The notes under the pieces are model-generated. The model was not told where the DNA came from, searched no databases, and was given only the letters and a program-made list of their open reading frames with translations. A stretch of DNA of 12,849 nt, from NCBI GenBank assembly GCA_002503205.1, contig DARE01000030.1, forward strand, positions 1-12,849. The letters are read 5' to 3'. A program made the position numbers and the translations under genes. Below, piece by piece: positions 1 to 8,349 of this stretch. Positions within the stretch are counted from its first letter, which is position 1. The number at the start of each line of letters is the position of its first letter. This DNA is from Thermoplasmatales archaeon UBA447 (lineage in GTDB: Archaea > Thermoplasmatota > Thermoplasmata > Thermoplasmatales > Thermoplasmataceae).

Positions 1-38
1 CCCGTTAGCCTGGGGAAAAGAATAATTTAGAGGGTAAA

Positions 39-1121
39 ATGGAAGCTCAGAATACAGCAGTAAGAGTCCAGAGTGAAGATCTGGAATATCTGGTGAATAC
101 CGTTAAATCTAAAATACAGACATACGAAATTCAGGTTTCACCGACAGATGTCAAGTTTTTTTATTTCAACAGTGACAATCCTGGACTCTCTGAAAGCTTC
201 GATGAAATAAGGAAGGAGTTAGTTCCCCGTGGCTATATACCGTTCCTGTACGAAGGTGGGGAACATTACCTGCAGATAAACAGAAGGCCACCTACCAAGT
301 TCAGGGGAGTTTACGTTAACATAATAATGCTTATTCTGACCCTTGCATCCACAATATATGTTGGTTCACTTTATGCTGCAAATTATGTTGCAGGCAGTAA
401 TCATGAGCTACTGAGGCTTCTCTATGGGTTTGTGTTCTTCTCTTTCCCGCTCATGTCAATACTGGGTGTCCATGAGCTGGGTCATTATGTGGTAGCTAAG
501 AGATTCAAGGTAAGGGCATCCCTTCCATTCTTCATACCAATTCCACTTTTCATAGGCACATTCGGTGCATTCATTTCCTTGAGGGACCCAGTTCCCAACA
601 GAAAGGCAATGACTGAAATTGGCATTGCGGGACCGCTATTTGGATTTCTTCTGGCTTTCCCTCTGCTGTTTGTTGCAGACTATCTCCAGAAAGTCATACC
701 TTATGTGCATAGTTACAGTCTTGGCTTCGGGCTGAATTTCCCTCTGGTCTATCATCTTCTTGATATTCACCCGATTACGAAACCCCTATTCCCAATGGTA
801 CTAGCTGTCTGGGTGGGAATGTTCGCAACTGCAATGAACCTTATTCCTGTAGGGCAGCTTGATGGCGGGCATGTGGTGAGGGGGCTGCTGGGCCGACACG
901 CCAATATAGTTGACTATATTTTCGTTGGACTGCTTTTCGTTTTAGGATATTTTTACGAGGGATGGTGGATTCTAGCAATATTTGTTCTTATTATGGGGCT
1001 TACTCACCCGCCTGCCCTTGATGACTATTCAAAGATACCTTCCAGAGACATAGTTCTGGGAATAATTGCACTGGTAATGTTTGTGATAACGTTTACCCCA
1101 ATACCACTGTTGTCACGATAG
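39..1121 (+). CDS. Site-2 protease family intramembrane metalloprotease (peptidase M50)
   Basis: Zinc protease that cuts substrates within the membrane. The 360-residue protein has a soluble N-terminal domain of about 90 residues followed by hydrophobic helices at roughly 92-112, 126-145, 190-213, 252-270, 290-325 and 335-356. The active-site motif HELGH is at 145-149, and the third zinc ligand is D275 in an NLIPVGQLDGGH motif (267-278). The stretch around 160-200 (FIPIPLFIGTFGAF, then PNRKA and GIAGP) matches the archaeal/plant EGY-like type of site-2 protease, which normally has this N-terminal domain. ATG 39 follows GAGGGT at 30-35, a usable but close ribosome-binding site. The family call is firm. 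The substrate is unknown; in this family it is often a membrane-held regulator. The downstream repair operon has its own promoter-like box, so a functional link to it is not shown. Confidence 0.93.
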   Translation: MEAQNTAVRVQSEDLEYLVNTVKSKIQTYEIQVSPTDVKFFYFNSDNPGLSESFDEIRKELVPRGYIPFLYEGGEHYLQINRRPPTKFRGVYVNIIMLILTLASTIYVGSLYAANYVAGSNHELLRLLYGFVFFSFPLMSILGVHELGHYVVAKRFKVRASLPFFIPIPLFIGTFGAFISLRDPVPNRKAMTEIGIAGPLFGFLLAFPLLFVADYLQKVIPYVHSYSLGFGLNFPLVYHLLDIHPITKPLFPMVLAVWVGMFATAMNLIPVGQLDGGHVVRGLLGRHANIVDYIFVGLLFVLGYFYEGWWILAIFVLIMGLTHPPALDDYSKIPSRDIVLGIIALVMFVITFTPIPLLSR

Positions 1122-1132
1122 AAAGGAATTTC

Positions 1133-1140
1133 TTTATACT
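1133..1140 (+). promoter_or_regulatory. TATA-like box of the nurA-herA-mre11-rad50 operon
   Basis: TTTATACT lies in the 43-nt gap after the protease gene, centred about 28 nt before the nurA ATG at 1165. Archaeal TATA boxes sit about 26 nt before the transcription start, so the mRNA would begin at or within a few bases of the ATG (leaderless). No strong ribosome-binding site is present before nurA, which fits. This is inferred from position and sequence only. Confidence 0.5.
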
Positions 1141-1164
1141 GTACTGCTCATTTTCAGGATAAGT

Positions 1165-2187
1165 ATGAATGATACATTTCTTGAATTTTCGAGGTTTTTG
1201 AAAGAAAATTCGAAGGAAATAAGGTCGGGGCTCATCATGGAGAGGGACTCACCGCTCAGGGACATATACAAAAAGGCATTTTACAGGCATTTCATTCGTT
1301 ACGAAGGTTCACCCGTACCCGTAACTTCGGTTTCATCAACAGACAGTTCAGAGTTTGTCAGGGAGCTGTATAACAGCAAGAAGCTGATACTTATCAGGGC
1401 ATACACCCTTTTCGGAAGCAACATTCATACATCATTCATTCCACAGGTACAGGAAGTTGCAAGGGACCACGTACAGGCATACCTGACAATGCTGATGGAG
1501 CACTCGGAACATCTGAGCATTCTAAATATGCTGAGGGAAGAGAGGCCTGAATACATCCTTGTGGACGGCTCATTCAGCGGAAGAGTGGCAAGATATGGCA
1601 GGATGCTGAATGCAGAAAGCTTCAGGGAATTTCACGAATCATACTTCCAGGCGCTTCGTGAACTCCTCTCCATAACTCAGGACAGGGATATCCCAGTTGT
1701 ATACATATCAAAGAGTTCAGAAAGCAGGAAATTCAAACGCTTCCTGCTCAATGAAATACCTGCTTCTGAATTGACTGTTGATAAGTCAGCACTTCCCGAC
1801 TCATCTGATCACTTTCTTGTCAGATCACTGGCAGATGAAAGGGGCTATACAGAACCTATTACGGACATCTATACGGTAGGAAAAGGGGGTGTGGAAGTGC
1901 AGGTGTCCACAACCCATGTGGTCCCGGAAGTGATGGATCTCCCCATGAAGGTGGAAGTGATCGATCCAAGGCATCCCCGAGGGGGCATCAGCGATGACAT
2001 CATCAACCTTGTTTTCTGGGGTTATGGAAGCATAAAAAATCATAACATATGGTTATCACAGGTGGATAAGATGGTTAAATTCAGGGCAGCAGAAATGGAG
2101 AATGTTTACATGAAGGCATTTGAATCTGAAATCGGTGTTGAATTCTATGAAACAAGGGGTGAGAGGCGTGCAAGGCTCAGAGTCTGA
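1165..2187 (+). CDS. nurA: NurA 5'-3' nuclease domain protein
   Basis: Nuclease partner of the HerA motor in 5'-strand resection at double-strand breaks, making 3' single-stranded tails for the RadA recombinase. The 340-residue protein has an RNase H-like NurA fold. Likely metal-binding residues are D60 in a TDSS segment (the usual D-G-S site), E115, D134 in ILVDGS, and H293 near the C terminus (KNHNIW). Spacing between E115 and D134 and the late His fit the NurA family. K183 in ISKSS is another typical family position. The gene is first of four and runs into herA with a 20-nt overlap, as expected for proteins that form one complex. ATG 1165 is the first good start and is placed correctly for a leaderless transcript. 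Family assignment rests on these motifs plus the herA-mre11-rad50 context; the protein is divergent, as NurA proteins usually are. Confidence 0.88.
   Translation: MNDTFLEFSRFLKENSKEIRSGLIMERDSPLRDIYKKAFYRHFIRYEGSPVPVTSVSSTDSSEFVRELYNSKKLILIRAYTLFGSNIHTSFIPQVQEVARDHVQAYLTMLMEHSEHLSILNMLREERPEYILVDGSFSGRVARYGRMLNAESFREFHESYFQALRELLSITQDRDIPVVYISKSSESRKFKRFLLNEIPASELTVDKSALPDSSDHFLVRSLADERGYTEPITDIYTVGKGGVEVQVSTTHVVPEVMDLPMKVEVIDPRHPRGGISDDIINLVFWGYGSIKNHNIWLSQVDKMVKFRAAEMENVYMKAFESEIGVEFYETRGERRARLRV
2156..2163 (+). promoter_or_regulatory. Ribosome-binding site that decides the herA start
   Basis: GGGGTGAG, inside the end of nurA, resembles the archaeal anti-Shine-Dalgarno complement (GGAGGTGA). 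It stands 4 nt before GTG 2168, favouring that start over the in-frame ATG at 2147 and TTG at 2120, which lack comparable sites. Confidence 0.5.
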
Positions 2188-3697
2188 GATAGGGTATGTT
2201 GTGGGTGACAATTCATCGGACTTCTTCAGGTTCGTGATGCCGGAGGATCTGGAACTGCGCAAATGGGATTACGTTTATGTCCTGGCTGGAGAAAGAAAGA
2301 TCGTTGGAAGGATAGAGAAGGTGCTCGCATCAAGTGAACTTCTAAGTGAAGATCTTGATTTCAGAAGCATAGGCAAGTACGTGGAAAGCAGCATAAACTA
2401 CTTCGTCAGCATTTGTGTCGCACGTGTAATTGGCGAATATTCTGGAACTCACATGAGAACGTCAAGGGTGCTCATCAGGCCAGGAAACCGCGTCTATATC
2501 GCACCTGTAGACATGATGGAGAATATGTTCAGTTTCCCTGAGGAAGAGTCCCTAAGAATAGGGGAGCTCACTGACAGGGAAAATGTTCGCGTATCGGTAA
2601 GTGTGAAGGGAATGATGAGGCATGTTGCGATTCTGGCTCAGACAGGAGCTGGAAAGAGCCATACAGCGGGTGTTCTCATGGAGGAACTTCTTAAAAAGGG
2701 GGCCTCAATAATAGTCATAGACCCTCACGCTGATTATGTGCTGATGAGGCAGGCACAGGAGGGAGGATTCTATTCCAGTTCCATAAGGACATTCCGCACT
2801 CCATTGAGTACAGGCCGGTACAGCCAGGGGAATGGAATGGTACGCTCATTTACCCTCAGGTTCTCTGATCTGGATGCTGACGACATATCAGAGATAATGG
2901 GAATCAAGGAGAGCTGGACAAATCTGAGAAAATCGGTGGAGGAGACACTGTCGAAGATGCATGGAAGCAGAGATTTCGACGATTTCATGAAGACTGCCTC
3001 AGAGCTCCCAGCCGAGGATTATCACAGAATCACCGGGAGGCTTCGGCTCCTAGGCAAGGTGAGAAGCATTTTCTCTGAAAATACGACAGGTATTGGAGAT
3101 TATCTGTCACCAGGAAAGATGTCAATCCTTGATCTTTCGGGAATGGATCAGTTCCTTGCCAACTATTTCTCATACCGTGTCATTAAGGAAACATACGAGG
3201 CAAAGGTTAACGGAACATACAGATTCCCGGTTTTCGTTTTTATAGAAGAGGCCCACAATTTTGTCCCTCCAATGTCGGGCACACTGATCTCGCAGATGAT
3301 AAAGAAGATCGCCTCAGAAGGAAGGAAGTTTGGGATATTCCTTGTGGTCATAACACAGAGGCCCTGCAAGATAGATCAGGATGTTCTCAGCCAGTGCAAT
3401 TCCCAGATCATACTGCGGATCACTAATCCACTTGACCAGAAGGCAGTGGTGGAAAGCGGGGAGAGTGTTAGCCAGAGCATAATAGATGATCTGCCATCCC
3501 TGAATGTTGGCGAAGCAATACTGGTTGGCCAGTTCGTAAGGATGCCGGTAAGTGTCCGCATAAGGGAGAGGGAGAGCCGTGAAGGAGGTGGGGACATTGA
3601 CATTATTGGGTTGCTCAAGGAGGCCAGAGATGAGTCGGAATCATCCTCAGACCCAAAAAAGATAAAGGCTAATATTGGAAAATTCCTGGAGGATTGA
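2168..3697 (+). CDS. herA: HerA DNA translocase / bipolar helicase ATPase
   Basis: Hexameric FtsK/HerA-superfamily ATPase that pumps DNA and drives NurA during end resection. From GTG 2168 the product has 509 residues. It has an N-terminal HAS-barrel (IGYVVGDNSS near residue 7 onward), Walker A AQTGAGKS with K163, a following IDPHADY segment (D185), Walker B VFIEEAH with E360-E361, a sensor-like ITQRP at 395-399, and a QIILR segment with R417 in the place of the family's arginine finger. Length is normal for archaeal HerA. The start is set by the GGGGTGAG site 4 nt upstream. An upstream ATG at 2147 would add seven residues and a TTG at 2120 sixteen, neither looking like the family N terminus. 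It overlaps nurA by 20 nt and ends 1 nt before mre11, so translation is probably coupled. Confidence 0.93.
   Translation: MQGSESEIGYVVGDNSSDFFRFVMPEDLELRKWDYVYVLAGERKIVGRIEKVLASSELLSEDLDFRSIGKYVESSINYFVSICVARVIGEYSGTHMRTSRVLIRPGNRVYIAPVDMMENMFSFPEEESLRIGELTDRENVRVSVSVKGMMRHVAILAQTGAGKSHTAGVLMEELLKKGASIIVIDPHADYVLMRQAQEGGFYSSSIRTFRTPLSTGRYSQGNGMVRSFTLRFSDLDADDISEIMGIKESWTNLRKSVEETLSKMHGSRDFDDFMKTASELPAEDYHRITGRLRLLGKVRSIFSENTTGIGDYLSPGKMSILDLSGMDQFLANYFSYRVIKETYEAKVNGTYRFPVFVFIEEAHNFVPPMSGTLISQMIKKIASEGRKFGIFLVVITQRPCKIDQDVLSQCNSQIILRITNPLDQKAVVESGESVSQSIIDDLPSLNVGEAILVGQFVRMPVSVRIRERESREGGGDIDIIGLLKEARDESESSSDPKKIKANIGKFLED
3688..3694 (+). promoter_or_regulatory. Strong ribosome-binding site of mre11
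   Basis: GGAGGAT lies at the very end of herA, 4 nt before ATG 3699. It fixes the mre11 start there and rules out the upstream TTG at 3675, which lies before the site. Confidence 0.65.
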
Positions 3698-3698
3698 A

Positions 3699-4838
3699 AT
3701 GGCAAGATTTCTTCATGTTTCGGACACGCACCTTGGATCAAGGCAGTATATGAGCGATATGAGGGAGCAGGACTTCTTCGACTCCTTTAAGGAGTCAGTG
3801 GATATTGCCATAAGGGAAAAGGTGGACTTCATCGTCCATTCAGGGGATCTTTTTGACAACTGGAGCCCTAGCAACCGTTCACTGATGGTATTCAGGGATC
3901 AGGCAATGAGGCTCAGGGATGCGGGCATACCAACATATCTGATCATGGGGGATCATGACAGGCCGAAAAGAACTGACTTTCCTGCCGCACAGATATTTGA
4001 TTTCATGGGAATAACCCTTCTTGGCATGGAAGAGGCAGAGTTTGCAAATTTCACCGCAGAAGACGAGGAAATTCTGATTGCCGGCATTTCGAACATGAAG
4101 GGGTTGAGGAGAGACCGCCTGCCGGGTGAATACGCCAGAGCCGATGAAAAAGCATCTGAATACGAATCGTCAATCCTTCTGTCGCATCAGGCAGTAAAGG
4201 GATTCCTCCATGATGATGCCATCGAGGTGCAGAAGGAGGATCTACCGAGAAATTTCACCTATCTCGCCTTTGGCCATGTCCATGACAGTTCTCTGCAGAT
4301 TAACCGCAGGCCTGTTTTTGCATATGCAGGTTCAACGGAATTGAAATCAGACCGGGAGATAAATGCCTACCTGAAAAATGGAAAGGCTGTGAATTTGGCG
4401 GACATTTCCCATGGGGCACTGAAGGTCGAGCGTATACGCCTGAAGAGCGTTAGGCCACAGTTCCTGATAGAGACAGATTATGAGAACTATCTGAACGACA
4501 TTGAAGATACTGCCAGGAAGTATTCATCCCTAATGGGTGACAAGAAGCCCCTGGTCTCTTTGAAGATATTCGGGGACGCTGACAGGGAGTCAGTGAAAAA
4601 TAAGCTTTCCACATTTGACAATCTTGAATTTCGCCCTCCATTCTTTATCCCAAAGGTGACTGCAGTCGAAATGAAAACAGGCATCAACAAAGCAAGTGAT
4701 TTCATAAGGGAGTTTTTCTCGGATGATCCGGAAATCTCACGGGTGGCTTCAGATTATTTCAGGGAGTTCCGAAACAGCAGGGAGGATGCCAGGACCATGC
4801 TCGAGAAGGAGCTTGAAAGTTACAGTGGGAAGGACTAA
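3699..4838 (+). CDS. mre11: Mre11 DNA double-strand break repair nuclease
   Basis: Manganese-dependent calcineurin-fold nuclease that, with Rad50, binds and opens DNA ends before HerA-NurA resection. The 379-residue protein has the phosphoesterase motifs in order: D9-x-H11 (SDTHLG), G49-D50-L-F-D53, G84-D85-H86-D87, H163 (LLSHQ), and G192-H193-V-H195. A capping domain and a C-terminal helical tail rich in Glu/Arg (about 330-379) follow; the tail is where Mre11 binds the Rad50 coiled coil. Family members usually carry Asn in the third motif (GNHD); here it is Asp, a conservative change at a metal ligand. The start is ATG 3699, after a near-perfect ribosome-binding site. The stop codon TAA shares its last A with the rad50 ATG. 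The neighbours confirm the identity. Confidence 0.95.
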   Translation: MARFLHVSDTHLGSRQYMSDMREQDFFDSFKESVDIAIREKVDFIVHSGDLFDNWSPSNRSLMVFRDQAMRLRDAGIPTYLIMGDHDRPKRTDFPAAQIFDFMGITLLGMEEAEFANFTAEDEEILIAGISNMKGLRRDRLPGEYARADEKASEYESSILLSHQAVKGFLHDDAIEVQKEDLPRNFTYLAFGHVHDSSLQINRRPVFAYAGSTELKSDREINAYLKNGKAVNLADISHGALKVERIRLKSVRPQFLIETDYENYLNDIEDTARKYSSLMGDKKPLVSLKIFGDADRESVKNKLSTFDNLEFRPPFFIPKVTAVEMKTGINKASDFIREFFSDDPEISRVASDYFREFRNSREDARTMLEKELESYSGKD

Positions 4839-7531
4839 TGATAATTCAGAAGCTGATACTGGAGAATTTCATCAGCCATGCCCATACTGAGATTGATTTT
4901 ACTCAGGGCGTCAACATAATAGTGGGCCATAATGGTGCCGGAAAAAGCAGCATCATAGATGGGATAAAGCTTGCACTGTTTGGAGAGTCAAGGGGTAAGT
5001 ACATTCAGGACATGGTCAAAAAAGGCAAGAGGGAAAGCTCCGTCTATCTGGAGTTCTCATTCGGTGGCAATAATTACAGCGTCTACAGAACAATAACACT
5101 TGGCAAGTCGAGCCAGAAGGGTGATGCGATCCTGAAGCGGGATGGAGTAATGCTGGCGCAGACAATCAAGGGGGTCTCCACAGCGCTTGCAGAGATTCTT
5201 GGAATCAGGAAAGAAATTGCCCTGAACTCTGTATTTGTTGAGCAGGGGCAGATGGACAGCCTCATCTCCAGCGAAAGGGCAGTAAGGGAGAGAACATTCA
5301 GCAGCATTCTCGATCTGGACACTCTCTCAGAATGTGCTGCAGATCTGAGGGATATGGCAAAGGAATATGAGGCCAGGATCCAGGGGCTGGCATATACAGA
5401 AGAAGACCTGGAAAATACGAAAGAAAGAATCAAGGGCATTGCAGAAGAAATTCATGCTATGGTGAGTGAAAGGGAGGCTGCAGCCGTGAAACTCAATGAA
5501 ATTTCTGAAAATCAGAGGATCGAGGAAGCGAAGCTTTCACAACTACGGGAAACGGAATCCCGAATGCAGTCACTCAGGAGGAACATTGAAACAGAAGTGC
5601 AGAAGTCCAAGTCTGTGGAAAAGGATGTGGAAGAGATAAAAAAGAGCATCAGCTCCATTGAATACAATATATCTAAAATAGAGGGTTCAGGCTACCTGAA
5701 GGTTCTGGAAATCCGCGGGCAGATAGAGGAATTCTTGAGAAAGATGGAAAAAGAGTCATTTCTCAGGAGAGGCCTGACTGAAACAGAGAAGTCACTGGAG
5801 ACATTGAAGAAAAATAAAGAGCTGGTTGAAAAACTGAAGGAAAGTGCATCAAAATACAGATCTGTTTCAGATGAGAATTCCAAACTTGAGAACGATCTTT
5901 CCTTGCTAAGGGATAGGTACTATGAAAACTCATCGTCAAGGGGAAGGGTCGCAAAGCTGAGAAGTGAATTAAAGGCAAAATATTCAAAAGTAAAGGATCT
6001 GGAAGCAGCATTGAGAAAATCACTCGGAATTGGCGGGAATGAAGGCATTGATATTCCATCCATTTCCAGGACGATAGAAGAAGAGGCAAAGGAGATAAGG
6101 GACAGGATCGCAGATCTCAAGGCATCAAGGGAAAGAATCTCAACAATGGATGAAGCCCTTGAGGAGCAGATATCACAACTTCTGGGAAAAAGTACCTGTC
6201 CGCTCTGCGAACAGCCTCTAACTGAAGATCACATTCTACGCCTCAATGAAGAGGCCGGAATTAAGAGAGGCGAACTTCAGAAGCAAAGAACAAAAGATGA
6301 GGAGGAAGAGAAGGAGCTTCGAAAAAGGGAAACGATCTGTGTAACAAAATCAAGATACCTCAATTCCGGGGAGGTTCAGGAATATCTCTCCCTTATCAGG
6401 GAAACTGAAAACCAGGAGAAAGAAATACAGGATCTGCAGCTTAAAATCGATGAAACCACAGCAGATAGCGAAATGTATGTCAGTCTGAGTGATAGGCTGA
6501 AGAGCATAAAGAGTTCTCTTAATGAATTGCAGAGGGACTACCTGGAATACGAAAGGGCCAGAGGGATAATCGCAGAGATAAATGAAGAGGAACTGCTGGA
6601 AAGGGCCGATTCAATAAGGGCAGAAATTACAGGGATAGAGGAAGAAAAGTCCCGCCTGAATAATACTGTATCATTCAGGAGCCCGGAGGACCTGAGATCC
6701 ATTCTTTCAGGTGCGATTGAATCATCGCATAGGCTTGAGCTTGAGAAAGGGAAATTGAATTCAGCGCGTCAGGATCTTGAGTACAGGATCAGCCTGAAGT
6801 CCGAAGCAGAGTCTTCAGTGGAAAGAATGAGAGCAGAGCTTGAGCCTTTCCATGATATCCCGGATCTTGTCATGAAACAGGAGAAGGCCTGCATAGATCT
6901 CAGAAATGATCTCACCAGGATAACATCGGAACTTGCAACATTTACAGCAAACATAAAGGCAAGGGAAGAGAGAAAGGATGAGCTGGAAACCAGCTTAAAG
7001 GAAATCCAGGATTCGCTTGTCACGAGGGAAAAAATAAGGAAAAGCATCACAGTTCTGAAAAGGATGAGGGAATGCTTTGACAGGGATGGCATTCAGAAGC
7101 TAATAAGGCAATCGGCAACAGAGTTCATTTCAGACAAGATGAGAGAGTACATTTCCATGTTCGGCCTGAGATTTGATGACCTGACAGTTCATGATGATAT
7201 GGATGTGGAGGTACAGCAGGATGGAGTTGTCCAGCCGCTTTCAATGCTAAGCGGCGGTGAGAGGACTGCCGTTTCAATAGGCTTAAGGCTTGCTCTTGCA
7301 AGATACCTGAGCGAGAACATAAACACAATAATAATGGACGAGCCCACAAACTACCTGGACGAGGAGAGAAGAAGCAGCCTGAAGGACATAATACAGAATG
7401 CATTCATGAACGAGAGGATAGTCCCGCAGATGATAATCGTCACTCATCATTCAGAGCTGACAGCAGCATCAGATTCCACATTTACCGTTACAAAAGTGGA
7501 CGGTTCATCGCAGGTCAGTGCTGTCTTCTGA
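4838..7531 (+). CDS. rad50: Rad50 DNA double-strand break repair ATPase
   Basis: SMC-like ABC ATPase that partners Mre11, using ATP to bind and tether DNA ends. The 897 residues show Walker A GHNGAGKSS at 30-38 (K36), a Q-loop EQGQMD with Q136, and a long Glu/Lys/Arg-rich coiled coil from about 170 to 735. In the middle is the zinc hook CPLC (C454 and C457), which lets two Rad50 molecules join. The C-terminal lobe has the ABC signature LSGGER at 804-809, Walker B IIMDEP with D834-E835, a D-loop at N838-D841 and the switch His H870. The hook divides the coiled coil into arms of near-equal length, as expected of an intact protein. The ATG overlaps the mre11 stop by one base (TAATG), a mark of translational coupling. 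It is the last gene of the operon. Confidence 0.97.
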   Translation: MIIQKLILENFISHAHTEIDFTQGVNIIVGHNGAGKSSIIDGIKLALFGESRGKYIQDMVKKGKRESSVYLEFSFGGNNYSVYRTITLGKSSQKGDAILKRDGVMLAQTIKGVSTALAEILGIRKEIALNSVFVEQGQMDSLISSERAVRERTFSSILDLDTLSECAADLRDMAKEYEARIQGLAYTEEDLENTKERIKGIAEEIHAMVSEREAAAVKLNEISENQRIEEAKLSQLRETESRMQSLRRNIETEVQKSKSVEKDVEEIKKSISSIEYNISKIEGSGYLKVLEIRGQIEEFLRKMEKESFLRRGLTETEKSLETLKKNKELVEKLKESASKYRSVSDENSKLENDLSLLRDRYYENSSSRGRVAKLRSELKAKYSKVKDLEAALRKSLGIGGNEGIDIPSISRTIEEEAKEIRDRIADLKASRERISTMDEALEEQISQLLGKSTCPLCEQPLTEDHILRLNEEAGIKRGELQKQRTKDEEEEKELRKRETICVTKSRYLNSGEVQEYLSLIRETENQEKEIQDLQLKIDETTADSEMYVSLSDRLKSIKSSLNELQRDYLEYERARGIIAEINEEELLERADSIRAEITGIEEEKSRLNNTVSFRSPEDLRSILSGAIESSHRLELEKGKLNSARQDLEYRISLKSEAESSVERMRAELEPFHDIPDLVMKQEKACIDLRNDLTRITSELATFTANIKAREERKDELETSLKEIQDSLVTREKIRKSITVLKRMRECFDRDGIQKLIRQSATEFISDKMREYISMFGLRFDDLTVHDDMDVEVQQDGVVQPLSMLSGGERTAVSIGLRLALARYLSENINTIIMDEPTNYLDEERRSSLKDIIQNAFMNERIVPQMIIVTHHSELTAASDSTFTVTKVDGSSQVSAVF

Positions 7532-7558
7532 TTTGTAATAAAAAATATCTTGCAACCA

Positions 7559-7569
7559 TTTAATATATA
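7559..7569 (+). promoter_or_regulatory. TATA-like box before the glycosyltransferase
   Basis: TTTAATATATA in the gap after rad50 predicts a transcript starting near 7590. A second A/T-rich run (7537-7549) could serve a start near 7569. The first choice would leave the TTG at 7586 outside or at the edge of the mRNA, and keep the GGAGG at 7593-7597 as a leader ribosome-binding site. Confidence 0.45.
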
Positions 7570-7585
7570 CATATTATCAGGAGTC

Positions 7586-8272
7586 TTGAATCGGAGGCTG
7601 TTTTGTCTGAAAGTCAGCGTTGTTATACCAACAATAAATGAGGAAAAAACAATAGGAGACGTCATAGCCGGGCTGAAAAAGCTGGATGATGTCGAGATAT
7701 TCGTCGTCGACACCAACTCCACAGACAGAACCAGAGAAATCGCCGAATCAATGGGCTGTACGGTCATATCAGAACCAAGGAGAGGTTATGGTAGGGGATA
7801 TAAGACCGGCCTTGAACGCGTCACAGGAGAAATTATAGTCTGTATGGATGGCGACGGAACATACCCCACAGAGATAGTTAGGCCGTTCATAGAAATACTT
7901 GAGATGGATGAGGTAGATTTCATCTCTGGAGACAGGATAACTCTCAGAACTTCTAAAAACTACACCACGCTTCACTATATTGGAAACAGTGTTCTGAACA
8001 AGGCAATCAGCATATTCTTCAAGATCAGCATGAATGATTCGCAGAGTGGTATGTGGGTATTCAGATCTGAACTGTATAGAAAGATGAGGAATCTGAGTGA
8101 TGGAATGTCCTTCTCGCAGGATATCAAGATCGAAGCCATAAGGCTTGGAAAATTCATAGAGATTCCAATAAAATATGGGGTTCGTATTACTAAGCCGAAG
8201 CTAAAAACTTGGAGGGACGGGTTTCACAATCTGTTCTACATTTTCATAAAGAGGGTTTCAGGATCCTCCTGA
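7586..8272 (+). CDS. Family 2 glycosyltransferase, dolichol-phosphate hexosyltransferase type
   Basis: GT-A fold enzyme expected to move a sugar from a nucleotide-sugar donor to a polyprenyl/dolichyl phosphate or similar acceptor at the inner face of the membrane. With the TTG 7586 start it has 228 residues. The core VSVVIPTINEE begins near residue 10; VDTNSTDRT holds the donor-binding D42; the metal-binding DGD motif is D88-G-D90; and SQSGMW (152-157) and SQDI (167-170) match the conserved later segments of the family. It lacks the C-terminal membrane helices found in some relatives, so it is probably peripheral. No in-frame ATG lies near the conserved N terminus. Possible starts are TTG 7586 (used here) or CTG 7607, which follows GGAGG by 9 nt and gives the canonical (M)KVSVVIP start. 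Donor and acceptor cannot be read from the sequence; a role in N-glycan or glycolipid synthesis is inference. Confidence 0.88.
   Translation: MNRRLFCLKVSVVIPTINEEKTIGDVIAGLKKLDDVEIFVVDTNSTDRTREIAESMGCTVISEPRRGYGRGYKTGLERVTGEIIVCMDGDGTYPTEIVRPFIEILEMDEVDFISGDRITLRTSKNYTTLHYIGNSVLNKAISIFFKISMNDSQSGMWVFRSELYRKMRNLSDGMSFSQDIKIEAIRLGKFIEIPIKYGVRITKPKLKTWRDGFHNLFYIFIKRVSGSS
7593..7597 (+). promoter_or_regulatory. Possible ribosome-binding site for a CTG start
   Basis: GGAGG is 9 nt before CTG 7607, the codon directly before the conserved KVSVVIP segment. No ATG, GTG or TTG occurs in frame between the site and the conserved core. If used, the TTG at 7586 is not the start. Confidence 0.3.
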
Positions 8273-8349
8273 ATTATTGTGATATATTTTCAATGATTGC
8301 TGTCTTTTCAGCCACCTATCCATAAATTCGACAGAAATCTCCACCTCAC

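Noticed and set aside
1..30. Possible tail of an upstream plus-strand gene: frame 1 reads PVSLGKRII then TAG at 28-30; frame 2 ends at TAA 23-25.
   Set aside because: Too short to choose a frame or support a product. A gene ending here is plausible given the ribosome-binding site of the protease just after it.
1119..1136. Short inverted repeat around AGAAAGGAATTTCT after the protease stop.
   Set aside because: Only five paired bases; too small for a terminator or operator claim.
5763..6120. Long minus-strand open frames inside rad50 and similar ones inside herA, mre11 and the MFS gene.
   Set aside because: Antisense shadows: composed of Ser/Leu/Phe runs opposite Glu/Lys/Arg-rich coiled coil or opposite membrane helices, with no promoter or ribosome-binding site.
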